A stretch of 64,000 nt of DNA from Pseudomonas abyssi (GCF_002307495.1 NZ_NTMR01000005.1:248001-312000), one strand, 5' to 3'; numbered from the stretch's first letter, positions 16,818-28,147 are shown. Numbers and translations: made by a program. Notes: generated from the letters alone by a model not told the origin.

Positions 16818-17114
16818 ATGATGGTCAGCGCGTCACGTGGCGCCATCATCTCGCGTATTCTGGCAGCGATTTTTGGTTGCTATGCCTTTGTCTGGGGTGT
16901 GGTTGCCCTGGGCGTCGCGGCGCTGCATGGCGCTGGGCTGGAGTATCACGCGGCCGAGCAGGCCATGATGATGCTGGCCTTTTTGCTTTACCTGGGGCTG
17001 TTTCTGTGGACCTTTGCCGCTGCCAGTGTGCGGCGAGTCTGGCTGGTGCTGGCTGGTGGCAGCGCGGTCATGCTGGCTGCCGCCTGGCAGCTGCAGCGCA
17101 TGATCATCGGATAG
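16818..17114 (+). CDS. DUF3649 small inner membrane protein
   Basis: 98 residues with three hydrophobic helices (ILAAIFGCYAFVWGVVALGVAAL, MMMLAFLLYLGLFLWTFAAA, VWLVLAGGSAVMLAAAW). Length, topology and position as the first gene of a DUF3649-PepSY-DUF3325 trio match a family repeatedly annotated with iron uptake in Pseudomonas. Its biochemical role is not established. It is 10 bases upstream of the PepSY gene and follows a Fur-like site, so iron-repressed expression is likely. Confidence 0.78.
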   Translation: MMVSASRGAIISRILAAIFGCYAFVWGVVALGVAALHGAGLEYHAAEQAMMMLAFLLYLGLFLWTFAAASVRRVWLVLAGGSAVMLAAAWQLQRMIIG

Positions 17115-17124
17115 GAGCACCGCC

Positions 17125-18807
17125 ATGCTGAACAGTTTCCGCCAATCCATGGCCTGGGTGCATACCTGGTTCGGGCTGGTACTGGGGTTTGTGCTGATGG
17201 TCGCCTTCTTCTTTGGCGCGCTGTCCGTCTTCGACCGCGAGATCGACCGTTGGGCGATCCCGGAGACGCGTTTTGAGCCGCAGCCGATGCCGTCCTACGA
17301 CAACCTGCTCAAACAGGTCTTTGCTGATCTCAAGCCTCACCCGCTGGATATGGCCGCGACCGCGGAACGGGTAATTGGCGATCTGCCGGCACCCGAGACC
17401 ATGCCCATGGTCGGGCTATTTGCCTACACCACCCACCGTGACCCGGTGCTGCGTATTGGCGCCGAGTTCGCCATCCCCAACAAACCGATCGACTCCAAAG
17501 ACGACCACCTGCACGTGCACGGTTGGGCCACCATCGACCCGCGTACCGGTGCGGCGCTGCCGGATGACCAGCTGAAAATCGGCAGCAACTGGTTCTATCC
17601 GATGCATTACAGCCTGCAGGTGCACTGGAAGAACATCGGCGTCTTTGTGGTGGGGCTGGCGGCGCTGGTCATGCTGGTAGCGCTGGTCACCGGCGTGATC
17701 ATGCACCGCAAGCTGTTCAAGGAGTTCTTTACCTTTCGGCCGAAGAAGCGCACCCAGCGCAGCACCCTGGATCTGCACAATATGACCGGTGTGGTGGCGT
17801 TGCCCTTTCACTTCTTCTTCGCCTTCACCGGACTGGTGATCTTTGCCTCTTTCTACTATTTCCCGGTGTCCGGGACCCTGCTCAAACCGCTGCATGACCG
17901 GCACGAGGTCATTGAGGCCGAGCATACCGGGCTGCCGCATGACGAGGCGGGCGTGCCGGCCGAGCTGGCCTCGGTCGATGCCATGGTTGCCGAGGCCAAG
18001 CGTATCTGGGCCGAGCGTGACATGGCCGGTGAGGTGGGCCTGCTGATGATCGAGCATCTGGGCGACGCCAACGGTTATGTCAGCATCTATCGCGCCGGCA
18101 GTGACCGGGTGGCGCTGGTGGGTGAGGGTATCCACTTCAAGGCCAGCACCGGCGAGGTGCTGCGCGAAGAGCCACCGAGCGATCCGGTGGGCGCGGTCAA
18201 TGAATTCCTGACCGGCCTGCATTTGCAGCATTTCGAACACTGGACCTTGCGCTGGCTTTACGTCGCTGGTGGCTTGCTGGGCTGTATCTGTATCGCCACC
18301 GGTTTTGTGTTTTTTGTCGAAAAGCGTAAGCAGGAACACGCCAAGCGCGGTCTGCAGGGCTGTCGACTGGTCGATGCCATGGCGGTGACCACGGTGACCG
18401 GCATGGTACTGGCGGCCGTGGCCATGCTGGTGGCCAACCGCTTGCTGCCCGACGCCATGCCCGGTCGTGGCGACTGGGAGAAGTGGACTTTCTGGGCCGT
18501 CTGGCTGCTGAGTCTGCTGCACGCCCTCTGGCGCAGCGCTCCGGTGGCCCAGGCGCGCAGCAATCCGGCTTGGCGCGAGCAGTGCTGGGCGCTGGCGCTG
18601 GCCTGCGTGGCGGCGGTGCTGCTCAACTGGCTCACCACCGGCGATCATCTGCTGAAAACCATGCTGCTGGAGCCCTACTGGGCGGTTGCCGGCGTTGACT
18701 TGAGTCTGCTGGCCTGCGCGTTGGTGTCGGTATTCACGGCGCGGCGCCTGGCACGCACCGTAGAGGTGAAGCAGGCCAGCCGGATTGACGGGGTGGCGTA
18801 TGAGTAA
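17125..18807 (+). CDS. PepSY-associated transmembrane protein, iron-regulated type
   Basis: 560 residues of the PepSY_TM family. N-terminal helix (HTWFGLVLGFVLMVAFFFGALSVFDRE), a periplasmic domain, further helices around residues 170-190, 225-250 and 375-395, and additional C-terminal helices. Conserved histidines HTW, LDLHNMTG and the QVHWKNIG segment fit the proposed haem or metal binding and ferric-siderophore reduction role of this family (compare the FoxB/FpvG-type reductases), but substrate and activity are inference. GAGCACC precedes the ATG. It overlaps the DUF3325 gene by 8 bases. Confidence 0.87.
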   Translation: MLNSFRQSMAWVHTWFGLVLGFVLMVAFFFGALSVFDREIDRWAIPETRFEPQPMPSYDNLLKQVFADLKPHPLDMAATAERVIGDLPAPETMPMVGLFAYTTHRDPVLRIGAEFAIPNKPIDSKDDHLHVHGWATIDPRTGAALPDDQLKIGSNWFYPMHYSLQVHWKNIGVFVVGLAALVMLVALVTGVIMHRKLFKEFFTFRPKKRTQRSTLDLHNMTGVVALPFHFFFAFTGLVIFASFYYFPVSGTLLKPLHDRHEVIEAEHTGLPHDEAGVPAELASVDAMVAEAKRIWAERDMAGEVGLLMIEHLGDANGYVSIYRAGSDRVALVGEGIHFKASTGEVLREEPPSDPVGAVNEFLTGLHLQHFEHWTLRWLYVAGGLLGCICIATGFVFFVEKRKQEHAKRGLQGCRLVDAMAVTTVTGMVLAAVAMLVANRLLPDAMPGRGDWEKWTFWAVWLLSLLHALWRSAPVAQARSNPAWREQCWALALACVAAVLLNWLTTGDHLLKTMLLEPYWAVAGVDLSLLACALVSVFTARRLARTVEVKQASRIDGVAYE

Positions 18808-19117
18808 CGCTGGACTATGGTTGCTGGCTGCGGCGGCCAGCATGTGGCTGGCCACCGGTTGGCTGGCCCTGTCTCTACCGGCACACTGGCGCCAGGTGTT
18901 CGTGGCCAATGAGGTGGCGCCGGGTTATCTGCGGCCCCTTGGCTGGCTGGCGCTAGGGGTGTCGGTGCTCTGTTGTTTCAAGGCAGACCACCCGTCAATG
19001 GCGGTGCTGGTCTGGTTTACCCTGTTGCCGGTTGCCGCTGTGGCCACGGCGATGACGCTAAGCTATCGACCGGCGCTGTTGCGTGTGGTTTGCCCAGTGT
19101 TTCTGCGCGCTCGCTAA
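18800..19117 (+). CDS. DUF3325 small inner membrane protein
   Basis: 105 residues from the ATG at 18800, with three helices (LWLLAAAASMWLATGWLALSL, LGWLALGVSVLCCF, AVLVWFTLLPVAAVATAMTL). It is the usual third member of the DUF3649-PepSY-DUF3325 set. Overlap with the PepSY stop implies translational coupling. TTG at 18785 is an alternative but less likely start. Function is unknown; probably a partner of the PepSY protein in iron acquisition. Confidence 0.78.
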   Translation: MSNAGLWLLAAAASMWLATGWLALSLPAHWRQVFVANEVAPGYLRPLGWLALGVSVLCCFKADHPSMAVLVWFTLLPVAAVATAMTLSYRPALLRVVCPVFLRAR

Positions 19118-19129
19118 CGGCGCGCTTCC

Positions 19130-19148
19130 AGCGCCCGGAGAGGGCGTT
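19130..19148 (+). terminator. Short hairpin after the DUF3325 gene
   Basis: AGCGCCC and GGGCGTT pair (one G-U) around a 5-base loop, 13 bases after the stop, followed by a short pyrimidine-rich stretch. Plausible end of the PepSY operon. Confidence 0.4.
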
Positions 19149-19218
19149 CTGTCCGGGATGGAACCTTGGAAGGCGGCTTTGTCAGGTCGTCTTCGCATTA
19201 GGTAAAAGTGTGTAAATT

Positions 19219-19249
19219 CTCTAGGGCTGGCAAGGCATATTGCCTAGAG
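19219..19249. promoter_or_regulatory. Dyad symmetry before the efflux operon
   Basis: CTCTAGG (19219-19225) and CCTAGAG (19243-19249) are exact inverted repeats, extended by the inner pair GGCAA / TTGCC. The dyad lies about 40 bases before the start of the membrane fusion protein gene, a position suited to an operator or leader hairpin. No regulator gene lies next to the operon. Confidence 0.4.
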
Positions 19250-19287
19250 TCCCTAGTGCTTAAAGCTATTCCCGGACCCTGACCTTT

Positions 19288-20526
19288 ATGCCTTCTTCTG
19301 CTCTGTTCTCCCGTACGCGGGTCAAGTGGCTGCTGCTGCTTGCTGCCATCGTTGCTGCGCTGGTTTTCGCCTGGTATCAGTTTTCTGGTTCTGCCGCTCC
19401 GGCGCCCATGTCGCATCGCATGGCCTTTGGCGCGCCAGCGGTGGTGCGAGTGGAGCCTGCCCAGCGCAGCGAGCTGGACGTGCAGATCAAGTCTATTGGG
19501 ACGGTAACGCCGCTCAACACCGTGATTGTGCAGAGCCGGGTCAATGGCGTGCTCGAGCGGGTGGTGTTCGAAGAAGGCGCCGCCGTTGAGCAGGGCGATC
19601 TGCTGGCCGAGGTGGACCCCTTGCCCTACAAGGCGCAGCTGGAACAGGCTGAAGGTCAACTGCAGCAGAGCCGCGCCACGCTGGAAAACGCCCGTGCGGA
19701 CCTGGCCCTGTATGAAACCCTGTGGGAGCAGGACTCCATCGCCCGTCAGCAATTGAGTGATCAGCGCGCCATGGTCAACGAACTGCTGGGCACCGTGCGA
19801 GCCAATCAGGCTGCCGTTGACGATGCCCGCCTGCAACTGTCCTGGACACGCATTACCGCACCGCTGGCCGGCCGCCTGGGGCTGCGCAAGATCGATCAGG
19901 GCAACCTGGTGACCGGCAGCGAGGCCGAGGGCATTGTCAGCATTACCCAAATGCAGCCGATTGCCGTCAACTTCACCGTACCAGAAGTGGACGTGCCGGC
20001 CTTGCGCAGCTCGTTCCGGGGTGAAGAGCCGCTGAAGGTCGAGGTGCTGGACCGTAATGATCAACAGGTGATCGCCAGCGGCAACCTCACCACCCTGGAC
20101 AACCAGATTGATACCGCGACGGGCACACTGCGTGTCCGCGGCCAGTTTGCCAACGAGGATGAAGCGCTGTTCCCCAACCAGTTCGTCAATGTGCGTTTGC
20201 GCCTGAGTACCCTGCGCGACGTGGTCACCATTGCGTCGGATGCGGTGCAGTTCGGCAACAGCCGCACCTATGTCTACGTGGTAGAGGACAGCAAGGCCTA
20301 TGTGCGTGAGGTCACGCTGGGCGCCAGCGCCGACGGCAGAATTGCCGTGACCAGCGGGTTGCAGGCCGGTGAGCTGGTGGTGCTGGAAGGGCTGGATCGC
20401 CTGCGCGACGGCAAGGAAGTCGTCATTCCTGACGCCGAGAATGAGGTCGCCACCGCCTCGCCGGCAACCGCGCCCGCGCAGCGTCCGGGCAACGGTGAGC
20501 GTCGCGGTCCGCGACCAGCCAATTGA
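19288..20526 (+). CDS. muxA: RND efflux membrane fusion protein, MuxA/MdtA-like
   Basis: 412 residues. One N-terminal helix ([19 protein letters not shown]) anchors it in the inner membrane. The HlyD-like core follows: lipoyl half-motifs ([41 protein letters not shown]), a coiled-coil hairpin ([23 protein letters not shown]), and the beta-barrel part with [20 protein letters not shown]. It bridges the RND pumps to the outer membrane channel. First gene of a four-gene operon with two RND pumps and an OprM-type channel, exactly the layout of muxABC-opmB in P. aeruginosa and mdtABC in E. coli. The symbol is by analogy. Confidence 0.88.
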   Translation: MPSSALFSRTRVKWLLLLAAIVAALVFAWYQFSGSAAPAPMSHRMAFGAPAVVRVEPAQRSELDVQIKSIGTVTPLNTVIVQSRVNGVLERVVFEEGAAVEQGDLLAEVDPLPYKAQLEQAEGQLQQSRATLENARADLALYETLWEQDSIARQQLSDQRAMVNELLGTVRANQAAVDDARLQLSWTRITAPLAGRLGLRKIDQGNLVTGSEAEGIVSITQMQPIAVNFTVPEVDVPALRSSFRGEEPLKVEVLDRNDQQVIASGNLTTLDNQIDTATGTLRVRGQFANEDEALFPNQFVNVRLRLSTLRDVVTIASDAVQFGNSRTYVYVVEDSKAYVREVTLGASADGRIAVTSGLQAGELVVLEGLDRLRDGKEVVIPDAENEVATASPATAPAQRPGNGERRGPRPAN

Positions 20527-20536
20527 GTACGCTGGC

Positions 20537-23500
20537 ATGAAGAGCCTGTCTACGCCCTTTATTCTGCGCCCGGTAGCCACCTCGCTGCTGATGCTGGCCT
20601 TTATGGCCGCCGGCCTGCTGGCCTGGCGCCTGCTGCCGGTCGCCGCGTTGCCGCAGGTCGATTACCCGATTATTCAGGTCTTTACCTTCCAGCCGGGTGC
20701 CAGCCCGGAAATCACCGCGCGGACCATTACCGCGCCGCTGGAACGCCACCTGGGGCAAATTCCAGGGCTTAAACAGATGTCATCGACCAGTTCCGGTGGC
20801 GCCTCGGTCATCACCCTGCAGTTTGACCTGGACGAAGACCTGGGCGTGGCCGAACAGGAAGTGCAGGCAGCGATGAACACCGCAGACAGCCTGCTGCCCA
20901 GCGACCTGCCGACACCGCCGATCTACCGCAAGGTCAACCCGGCGGACGCGCCCATTCTGACCCTGGCGATTACCTCCGACAGCCTGCCGCTGCCGGAGGT
21001 GCACGATCTGGTCGACACCCGCATGGCGCAGAAGCTGGCGCAGCTATCCGGCGTGGGCATGGTGAGTCTGGCCGGTGGGCAGCGTCCGGCGCTGCGGGTG
21101 CTGATCAACCCGAATGCGCTCACGGCTTACGGCCTGAGTCTGGACAGCGTGCGCCAGAGCATCGCGGCGACCAACGTCAATCAGCCCAAGGGCAGCTTTG
21201 ATGGTCCGACCCGTTCAACCATGCTCGATGCCAACGACCAGATTCGTTCGGTAGAGGACTACCGCAAGCTGATCATCACCTGGCAGGACGGCGCGCCGCT
21301 GCGGCTCGGCGATGTGGCGACCATTGTCGACGGCGCCGAGGATCGTTTCCTGGCCGCCTGGGCCAATAGCCAGCCGGCAGTGCTGCTGAACGTGCAGCGC
21401 CAGCCCGGGGCCAATGTGATCGATGTCACCGACAGTGTGCGTGCGTTGCTGCCGCAGCTGACCGCGACCCTACCGGCGGCGGTCGATGTCGCGGTGCTGA
21501 CCGACCGCACCCACAGCATCCGTGCTTCGGTCAGCGATACCCAGAAAGAACTGCTGTTTGCCATTGGCCTGGTGGTGCTGGTGACCTTTGCGTTTTTGCG
21601 CAGCCCCTCGGCCACCATCATCCCCAGCGTGGCGGTGCCGCTGTCGCTGGTGGGCACCTTCGCCTTCATGTATCTGATGGACTTCTCGGTCAACAACCTG
21701 ACCCTGATGGCGCTGACCATCGCCACCGGGTTTGTGGTGGATGATGCCATTGTCATGCTGGAGAACGTGGCCCGGCACCGGGAGATGGGCAAGTCGCCGA
21801 TGCAGGCCGCGCTGGCCGGCGCTGGCGAGATCGGCTTTACCCTGATGTCGCTGACCTTCTCGCTGGTCGCGGTACTGATTCCGCTGCTGTTCATGCCGGA
21901 TGTGGTGGGGCGGCTGTTCCACGAGTTCGCCATTACGCTGGCGGTGGCCATTGTCATCTCGCTGGTGGTCTCGCTGACGCTGACGCCCATGATGTGTGCG
22001 CGCATGCTGCATACCCCGCCGCAGGAGCACGCCGGTGGCTTTTTGCATGGCCTGATCGAACGCTATGGCCGCGCACTCGACTGGGTGCTGGAGCGCCAGC
22101 GCGCCACGTTGCTGGTGATGCTGGGCACCATCGCGTTGACCGGGCTGCTGTACCTGGCGGTGGACAAGGATTTTTTCCCGGTACAGGACAGCAACGTCAT
22201 CCAGGTGATTACCGAGGCGCCGCAGGATATCTCGTTCAGCGCCATGGCCGAGCGTCAGCGCAATCTGGCCGTCGCCCTGCTGGAAGACCCGGCGATCGAG
22301 AACCTGTCGTCCTTCATCGGGGTCGATGGCAGTAACGTCACGCTCAATAGCGGTCGTTTGCTGATCAACCTGCCGCCGCACAGTGAACGCGACGAAAGTC
22401 TGTTTACCGTGATGGACCGGCTGCGCGAGCGCGCCGCCGAGGTGCCGGGCATTACTGCCTGGTTCCAGCCGGTGCAGGAGCTGACCATTGAAGACCGGGT
22501 CAGCCGCACCCAGTACCAGTTCAGTCTGACCAGCCTGGACAGTGACGAGCTGCGCGAGTGGGTGCCGCTGATGGTCGACGCGCTGAACGCGCGCCCGGAG
22601 CTGCAGGACGTTGCCTCCGATCTGCAGCAGCAGGGCCTGGAAGCCTATGTGGAGATTGACCGCGACGCCGCTGCGCGCCTGGGGCTGAGTGTCACCGACG
22701 TGGCCAACACGCTGTATAACGCCTTTGGTCAGCGCCAGATCGCGACCCTGTTTACCCAGGCCAACCAGTACCGCGTGATCATGGAAGTGGATCCGCAGTT
22801 TGCCGGCACGCCGGATAGCCTGCGCAACCTGCACGTTACCAGCGCCGCCGGCAGCTCCGTTCCGCTGGCCAGTGTCGCGCAGGTGCATCAGCGCAGCGCG
22901 GCGTTGCTGATCAACCACCAGGGGCAGTTTCCGGCGACGACTGTGTCCTTCAATCTGGCACCCGACGCTTCGCTCGGTGAGGCGGTCGAAGCGATTGAAA
23001 GCGTACAGCAGGAGCTGCAGCTGCCGGTCAGTGTGGAGTTGCGCTTCCAGGGCGCCGCCGAGGCCTTCCGCGCTTCCTTGAGCAATACCCTGTGGCTGAT
23101 CCTGGCTGCAGTGTTGACCATGTATATCGTGCTCGGCGTGCTCTACGAGAGCACCATTCACCCGGTGACCATTCTCTCGACGCTGCCCTCGGCCACGGTC
23201 GGCGCCTTGCTGGCGCTGCTCTTGACCGGGCGCGCGCTGGACATGATCTCGGTGGTCGGCATCGTGCTACTGATTGGTCTGGTGAAAAAGAACGGCATCA
23301 TGATGGTCGACTTTGCCCTCGAGGCGCAGCGCAATCAGGGCATGAGCCCGCGCGAGGCGATTCACCGGGCAGCCCTGCTGCGTTTCCGGCCGATTCTGAT
23401 GACCACGCTGGCGGCGTTGTTTGGCGCGCTGCCGCTGATGCTGGCCAGCGGCTCGGGCGCCGAACTGCGCCAGCCGCTGGGGGTGGTGATGGTCGGCGGG

Positions 23501-23617
23501 CTGCTGGTTAGCCAGGTGCTGACGCTGTTCACCACGCCGGTGGTGTATCTGTTCTTTGATCGTTTGACCCGTCAGCGCACACCCGAGCCTGCGTCGACGC
23601 CCGAGCGCGCACTGTGA
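20537..23617 (+). CDS. muxB: RND multidrug efflux pump subunit, MuxB/MdtB-like
   Basis: 1026 residues from the ATG at 20537 ([18 protein letters not shown]), 10 bases after muxA. A complete resistance-nodulation-division transporter: twelve helices, two large periplasmic loops, TM4 with the paired proton-relay aspartates in [17 protein letters not shown], and the C-terminal helix cluster [22 protein letters not shown]. In MdtBC/MuxBC the two different pumps form a mixed trimer. The longer frame upstream overlaps muxA and is not used. The stop overlaps the muxC start by four bases (GTGA). Confidence 0.92.
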   Translation: MKSLSTPFILRPVATSLLMLAFMAAGLLAWRLLPVAALPQVDYPIIQVFTFQPGASPEITARTITAPLERHLGQIPGLKQMSSTSSGGASVITLQFDLDEDLGVAEQEVQAAMNTADSLLPSDLPTPPIYRKVNPADAPILTLAITSDSLPLPEVHDLVDTRMAQKLAQLSGVGMVSLAGGQRPALRVLINPNALTAYGLSLDSVRQSIAATNVNQPKGSFDGPTRSTMLDANDQIRSVEDYRKLIITWQDGAPLRLGDVATIVDGAEDRFLAAWANSQPAVLLNVQRQPGANVIDVTDSVRALLPQLTATLPAAVDVAVLTDRTHSIRASVSDTQKELLFAIGLVVLVTFAFLRSPSATIIPSVAVPLSLVGTFAFMYLMDFSVNNLTLMALTIATGFVVDDAIVMLENVARHREMGKSPMQAALAGAGEIGFTLMSLTFSLVAVLIPLLFMPDVVGRLFHEFAITLAVAIVISLVVSLTLTPMMCARMLHTPPQEHAGGFLHGLIERYGRALDWVLERQRATLLVMLGTIALTGLLYLAVDKDFFPVQDSNVIQVITEAPQDISFSAMAERQRNLAVALLEDPAIENLSSFIGVDGSNVTLNSGRLLINLPPHSERDESLFTVMDRLRERAAEVPGITAWFQPVQELTIEDRVSRTQYQFSLTSLDSDELREWVPLMVDALNARPELQDVASDLQQQGLEAYVEIDRDAAARLGLSVTDVANTLYNAFGQRQIATLFTQANQYRVIMEVDPQFAGTPDSLRNLHVTSAAGSSVPLASVAQVHQRSAALLINHQGQFPATTVSFNLAPDASLGEAVEAIESVQQELQLPVSVELRFQGAAEAFRASLSNTLWLILAAVLTMYIVLGVLYESTIHPVTILSTLPSATVGALLALLLTGRALDMISVVGIVLLIGLVKKNGIMMVDFALEAQRNQGMSPREAIHRAALLRFRPILMTTLAALFGALPLMLASGSGAELRQPLGVVMVGGLLVSQVLTLFTTPVVYLFFDRLTRQRTPEPASTPERAL

Positions 23618-26600
23618 GCACCGAGACAGGCATGCTGCAGCGCCCGGTTGGCCTGTCGCTGCTGGCGCTGGCGCTGGTACTGGTCGGTGTGCTGTGCTGG
23701 CGTCTGCTGCCGGTGGCGCCCTTGCCGCAGGTCGAGGTGCCGATGATCGTGGTCACCGCTAGTCTGCCGGGCGCCAGCCCCGAGAGCATGGCAACGACCG
23801 TGGCGACGCCGCTGGAACGCGCGCTGGGGGCCATTTCCGGGGTCACCGAGATTTCCTCATCGTCCAGCCAGGGCTCGACCCAGGTGGCGCTCGCCTTTGA
23901 GCTGGACCGCGACCTTAACGAGGCGGCACGCGAGGTGCAGGCGGCAATCAACGCGGTACGCGGCGATCTGCCAGCGGGTATGCCCGGCAACCCCGAGTAC
24001 CACAAGATCGACCCGTCACAGGCGCCGATCATGGGGCTGGCGCTGAGTTCTCCCAACCTCTCACCCAGCGAGCTGTACGACATTGGCTCGACCATTCTGG
24101 CGCAGAAGATCGCGCAGATTTCCGGCGTTGGTGAGGTGAGCGTGGGCGGTGCATCCCTGCCGGCGGTGCGGGTGCAACTGGATGCGGCTGCGCTGATGCA
24201 TTACGGCATCTCGCTGGACGAGGTGCGCAGCGTGATCTCCAGCACTAACGCGCTGCGCCCGATGGGCGTGATCGAGCAGGGCAGTCACCGCTGGCAGGTG
24301 CAGACCAGCGAGGCGCTGCGTACGGCGGCGGCCTACCGCGAGCTGATCGTGCGCTATCAGGACGGCGCCGCCGTGCGTCTTGGCGACGTGGCGCAGGTCA
24401 CCGATTCGGTGGAAAACCGTTACAGCGCGGGCTTCCATAACGACCGCTCAGCGGTGATTCTCGATATCAGCCGCCAGAGCGGTGCCAACATTGTGGAAAC
24501 CGTGGCCAATATCCACGAGCGCCTGCCGCAGCTGTACAACCTGATTCCGGCCGATGCCGAGCTGACGATCATCAGTGATCGCTCGCCGGTGATCCGCGCG
24601 ACTCTGCGCGAGGCGCAAATATCGCTGCTGCTCGCTGCGTTGTTGGTGGTGGTTGTGGTCTGGCTGTTCCTCGGTAACCTGCGCGCTGCGTTGATTCCTT
24701 CCACCGCCATTCCGGTATCGCTGATCGGCAGTTTTGTGGTCATGTACCTCTGTGGCTTCTCGCTCAACAACCTGTCGCTGATGGCGTTGATCGTTGGCGC
24801 CGGTCTGGTGGTGGACGATGCCATTGTGGTGCTGGAGAACGTCCAGCGGCATATGGCCAACGGGCTGTCTCCCCTGCAGGCGGCTGCCCGCAGCGCCCGC
24901 GAGCTGCGCTTTACCCTGATCGCCATGACCCTGGCGCTGGCGGTGGTGTTTGCGTCTATCCTGCTGCTCGGCGGTCTTATCCAGCAGCTGTTTCAGGAGT
25001 TCTCGATCACGCTGGTGGCGGCCATGCTGATTTCCCTGCTGGTGTCCCTGACCCTGACACCGGCACTCTGCGCGTTATGGCTCAAGCCTGGACAGCACGC
25101 CGCGCCACAGGAGCAGGACAAGGAGTCGCTGTTTGCCAGTTTGCAGGACGGTTACGCTCGCTCTCTGCGCTGGTTGCTACGCTTTCGTCCGGTTGCCATT
25201 GTGCTGCTGTTGGGCGCGATTGGCGCTAGCGCCTACTTGATGATCACTCTGCCGGAAGAGTCGCTGCCCCAGCAGGACAGCGGTCAGATCAACGGTTTTC
25301 TGCGCGGTGATGACGGCCTGTCCTTTCAGGTCATGCAGCCAAAGATTGAAGCCTACCGGCAGTACATCCTGCAGGACCCGGCGGTGGCGGACCTGACCGG
25401 TACCTCTGGTGGCGATCGAGGACTGACCAACACCCAGCTGTCGATCAAGCTCAAGCCACTGTCCGAGCGCGATGCGTCGGCGCAGGAAGTGGTCGACCGA
25501 CTCCGGGCCAATGCGCCCAAGATTCCCGGCATCATGATGTTCCTGATGGTGCAGCAGGACTTGTTCTTCCGCCCACCGTTTCGTAGCAGCGAGTACGAGG
25601 TGCTGCTGCGGTCGGACTCGCTGGAGGCCCTGAAACAGTGGTCGCGCACGGTGGCGCAGGCAATGGAACAGAGCCCGTTGCTGACCGACGTGGACTCCAT
25701 GGACGGCGACGAGACTCGCCAGGTGGTGCTGGATATCGACCGTGAAGCGGCGCGGCGCCTGGGCGTGGATATGCAGACCATCGCCTCGGTGCTGAACAAC
25801 TCCTTCTCCCAGCGCCAGGTCGCCACCCTGTACGACGAGCTCAACCAGTACCGGGTGGTGATGGAGCTGGCGCCACGCTATACCGAAAGTCCCGCCGTGC
25901 TGTCCCAGCTGGAGGCACTGACCAGCGATGGCCAGCGGGTGCCGTTCTCCACCTTTGCCACCTGGGATTACGGCATGGCCGAGGACCGGATCCGTCACGA
26001 AGGTCAGTTTGCCTCCCTCGGCATTGGCTATGCGCTGGCTGAGGGGGTGACGGACATTCAGGCGCGTGAGGCCATCGAGCAGATTCTCAACGACGTGATG
26101 CTGCCCAGCTCGGTGCACCAGGCGCCGCCCTCGGCCAATGACTTCGGCACCGCGCTGGACCCCTGGGTTTTTGTGGTGGTGCTGCTGGCTGTGTATCTGG
26201 TGTTGGGGGTGCTGTACGAGAGTACCCTGCACCCGCTGACCATTCTCTCTACGCTGCCGCCGGCCGGGCTGGGCGCGTTGCTGGCGCTGAAATTTGGTGG
26301 CCAGAATCTCAGCCTGATTGCCATGCTGGGGCTGTTCCTGCTGATTGGCATTGTGATGAAAAACGCCATCATGATGATCGATTTTGCGCTGGAGCTGCAG
26401 CGTCGAGACGGCATGGCGCCGCGCCAGGCCATTGAACGTGCGGCGCTGCTGCGCCTGCGTCCGATCCTGATGACCAACCTGGCCGGTATGCTTGGCGCGG
26501 TGCCGCTGATTCTCGGTTTTGGTGAGGGCGCCGAGATGCGTCGTCCGCTGGGCATGACTATCTTTGGTGGTCTGGCCCTGAGTCAGTTGCTGACGCTGTA

Positions 26601-26694
26601 CACCACACCTGCGGTGTACCTGTACCTGGAAAACCTGCGCCAGCGCGTGCTGCGTCGCCGCGCTGCGCCTGAACCCTCCGAATCCTCTGTCTGA
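23614..26694 (+). CDS. muxC: RND multidrug efflux pump subunit, MuxC/MdtC-like
   Basis: 1026 residues from a GTG start ([21 protein letters not shown]) overlapping the muxB stop. A full RND pump with TM4 aspartates in [17 protein letters not shown] and the second-half block [24 protein letters not shown]. It diverges clearly from muxB in the porter domains, so the pair is not a recent duplication. It would form the hetero-trimer with MuxB; MdtBC-type pumps export bile salts, novobiocin and similar compounds, while the substrates here are unknown. Confidence 0.92.
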   Translation: MSTETGMLQRPVGLSLLALALVLVGVLCWRLLPVAPLPQVEVPMIVVTASLPGASPESMATTVATPLERALGAISGVTEISSSSSQGSTQVALAFELDRDLNEAAREVQAAINAVRGDLPAGMPGNPEYHKIDPSQAPIMGLALSSPNLSPSELYDIGSTILAQKIAQISGVGEVSVGGASLPAVRVQLDAAALMHYGISLDEVRSVISSTNALRPMGVIEQGSHRWQVQTSEALRTAAAYRELIVRYQDGAAVRLGDVAQVTDSVENRYSAGFHNDRSAVILDISRQSGANIVETVANIHERLPQLYNLIPADAELTIISDRSPVIRATLREAQISLLLAALLVVVVVWLFLGNLRAALIPSTAIPVSLIGSFVVMYLCGFSLNNLSLMALIVGAGLVVDDAIVVLENVQRHMANGLSPLQAAARSARELRFTLIAMTLALAVVFASILLLGGLIQQLFQEFSITLVAAMLISLLVSLTLTPALCALWLKPGQHAAPQEQDKESLFASLQDGYARSLRWLLRFRPVAIVLLLGAIGASAYLMITLPEESLPQQDSGQINGFLRGDDGLSFQVMQPKIEAYRQYILQDPAVADLTGTSGGDRGLTNTQLSIKLKPLSERDASAQEVVDRLRANAPKIPGIMMFLMVQQDLFFRPPFRSSEYEVLLRSDSLEALKQWSRTVAQAMEQSPLLTDVDSMDGDETRQVVLDIDREAARRLGVDMQTIASVLNNSFSQRQVATLYDELNQYRVVMELAPRYTESPAVLSQLEALTSDGQRVPFSTFATWDYGMAEDRIRHEGQFASLGIGYALAEGVTDIQAREAIEQILNDVMLPSSVHQAPPSANDFGTALDPWVFVVVLLAVYLVLGVLYESTLHPLTILSTLPPAGLGALLALKFGGQNLSLIAMLGLFLLIGIVMKNAIMMIDFALELQRRDGMAPRQAIERAALLRLRPILMTNLAGMLGAVPLILGFGEGAEMRRPLGMTIFGGLALSQLLTLYTTPAVYLYLENLRQRVLRRRAAPEPSESSV

Positions 26695-26710
26695 ACTCCG
26701 GTTGCTGCCC

Positions 26711-28132
26711 ATGAAGCCTTCGCTGTTAACCTCCACTGTCCTGCTCGCCGCCGCCCTTGTCGGTGGCTGCACCATGGGGCCGGATTATCGCCAACCGCCC
26801 ATCGCCCAGCCGCTGGTACTCAAATACGATCAGGGCTGGCAGCCGGTGCCGGCTCAGCCCTGGGCACAGAGCGGCGCCTGGTGGGAGGCCTTTGCCGATG
26901 ACGACCTCAGCGCGCTGGTGGTCGAAGCCAACGCCAACAACCTGACCCTGGCGCAGGCCGCTGCGCGCTATCGTGCCGCGTTGGCCCAGCGCCGGCTGAG
27001 CAGTGCCGACTATCTGCCTACCCTGAGTGCGGCGCTGGATGCCAGCCGCAGCGGTGGTAGCGACAGCGCCAATACCGACAGCAGCCGCGCGCAGCTGGGC
27101 ATCAGCTGGGAGCTGGATCTGTGGGGGCGGGTGCGGCGGCAGGTGGAGTCTGATACCGCGGCACTGGATGCCAGCGCCGCTGATCTGGCGGCTGCGCGGC
27201 TGTCGATCCAGCTGGCGGTGGTCAACAGTTACGTCAATCTGCGCGCGCTGGATGTACAGCAGCGCATTCTGCAGCAGACCCTGGAGTCGTCGGCGCGCTC
27301 GACCCAGCTGACGCGCAATCAGTACGACGCCGGCATCGTTTCGCGCGCTGATGTCATTCAGGCCGAAACCCAGCTGCAGTCCCTGCGCAGCGACCTGTAT
27401 GACCTGCAGGCCGAGCGCGCGGTTGAGGAGAACACGCTGGCCGCACTATTGGGGCGAGCGCCGTCGGCATTCGAGCAGGAGGTGGTCGATGCGCTGCCGG
27501 CGGTGCCGCCGATCCCCTCGCAATTGCCCAGTGAGCTGATCGCCCGCCGCCCGGATGTGGTGGCGGCCGAGCGCGCAGTGGCCGCCGCCAACGCCGATAT
27601 CGGTGTGGCCATCACGGCCTGGTTGCCGACCATCAGTCTGGGTGCCAGTGGCGGCGTCAGCGGTGAGTCGATCAGTGACCTGTGGAATGCGCCGGTACGT
27701 TTCTGGTCGGTCGGCCCAAGCCTGGCGCAGACCCTGTTTGACGGCGGCGCTCGCGATGCTGCGCGTGACGCGGCCTACGCCCGCTACGACGAGCAGGTGG
27801 CCGGCTACCGGCAAACCGTGCTGGAGGGCCTGACAGAGGTAGAAAATGCCCTGGCCACCACTGCCATCCTGCGTGAGAAGGCGGTGCAGCAGGATAAGCT
27901 GGTCAGCCTGGCGGAAGAGAACGAGCGGGTGATCACCAACCGCTATCAGTCCGGTCTGGTGTCCTATCTGGAGGTGGCTATCGCCCAGAACACCACCCTT
28001 AACGCCAAGCGCGGCCAGGTCAGCGTGACCAGCGCGCAGCTGGCGGCTGCCGCGCAGCTGGCCGCCAGCATTGGCGGTGGCTGGGAGGTGGGTGATGATG
28101 TGGGCGGTGCGGCGCAACGGCCGGCGCAGTAG
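26711..28132 (+). CDS. opmB: Outer membrane efflux channel lipoprotein, OpmB/NodT family
   Basis: 473 residues. Signal peptide with lipobox LVGGC and acylated Cys20, followed by the family opening TMGPDYRQP. Two OEP repeats form the channel-tunnel; ELDLWGRVRRQVESD and LPSELIARRPDVVAAERAVAAAN are the diagnostic segments, and the second repeat holds SVGPSLAQTLFDGGARDAARDAA. ATG at 26711 is used rather than TTG at 26702. It lies 16 bases after muxC and completes the tripartite system, so no other outer membrane partner is required. Confidence 0.9.
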   Translation: MKPSLLTSTVLLAAALVGGCTMGPDYRQPPIAQPLVLKYDQGWQPVPAQPWAQSGAWWEAFADDDLSALVVEANANNLTLAQAAARYRAALAQRRLSSADYLPTLSAALDASRSGGSDSANTDSSRAQLGISWELDLWGRVRRQVESDTAALDASAADLAAARLSIQLAVVNSYVNLRALDVQQRILQQTLESSARSTQLTRNQYDAGIVSRADVIQAETQLQSLRSDLYDLQAERAVEENTLAALLGRAPSAFEQEVVDALPAVPPIPSQLPSELIARRPDVVAAERAVAAANADIGVAITAWLPTISLGASGGVSGESISDLWNAPVRFWSVGPSLAQTLFDGGARDAARDAAYARYDEQVAGYRQTVLEGLTEVENALATTAILREKAVQQDKLVSLAEENERVITNRYQSGLVSYLEVAIAQNTTLNAKRGQVSVTSAQLAAAAQLAASIGGGWEVGDDVGGAAQRPAQ

Positions 28133-28147
28133 CCCGATGGTGATCGC

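Noticed and set aside
17416-18909. 497-codon antisense frame over the PepSY gene
   Set aside because: Composition is His/Gln/Arg rich and domain-free, as expected of an antisense shadow of a membrane protein gene.
19198-20580. 460-codon antisense frame over muxA
   Set aside because: Shadow of a well-supported fusion protein gene; no start signal and no family.
21470-23161. 563-codon antisense frame over muxB
   Set aside because: Shadow of an RND pump gene; repetitive His/Gln/Arg composition.
25177-26775. 532-codon antisense frame over muxC
   Set aside because: Same reason; the sense strand encodes a full RND pump.
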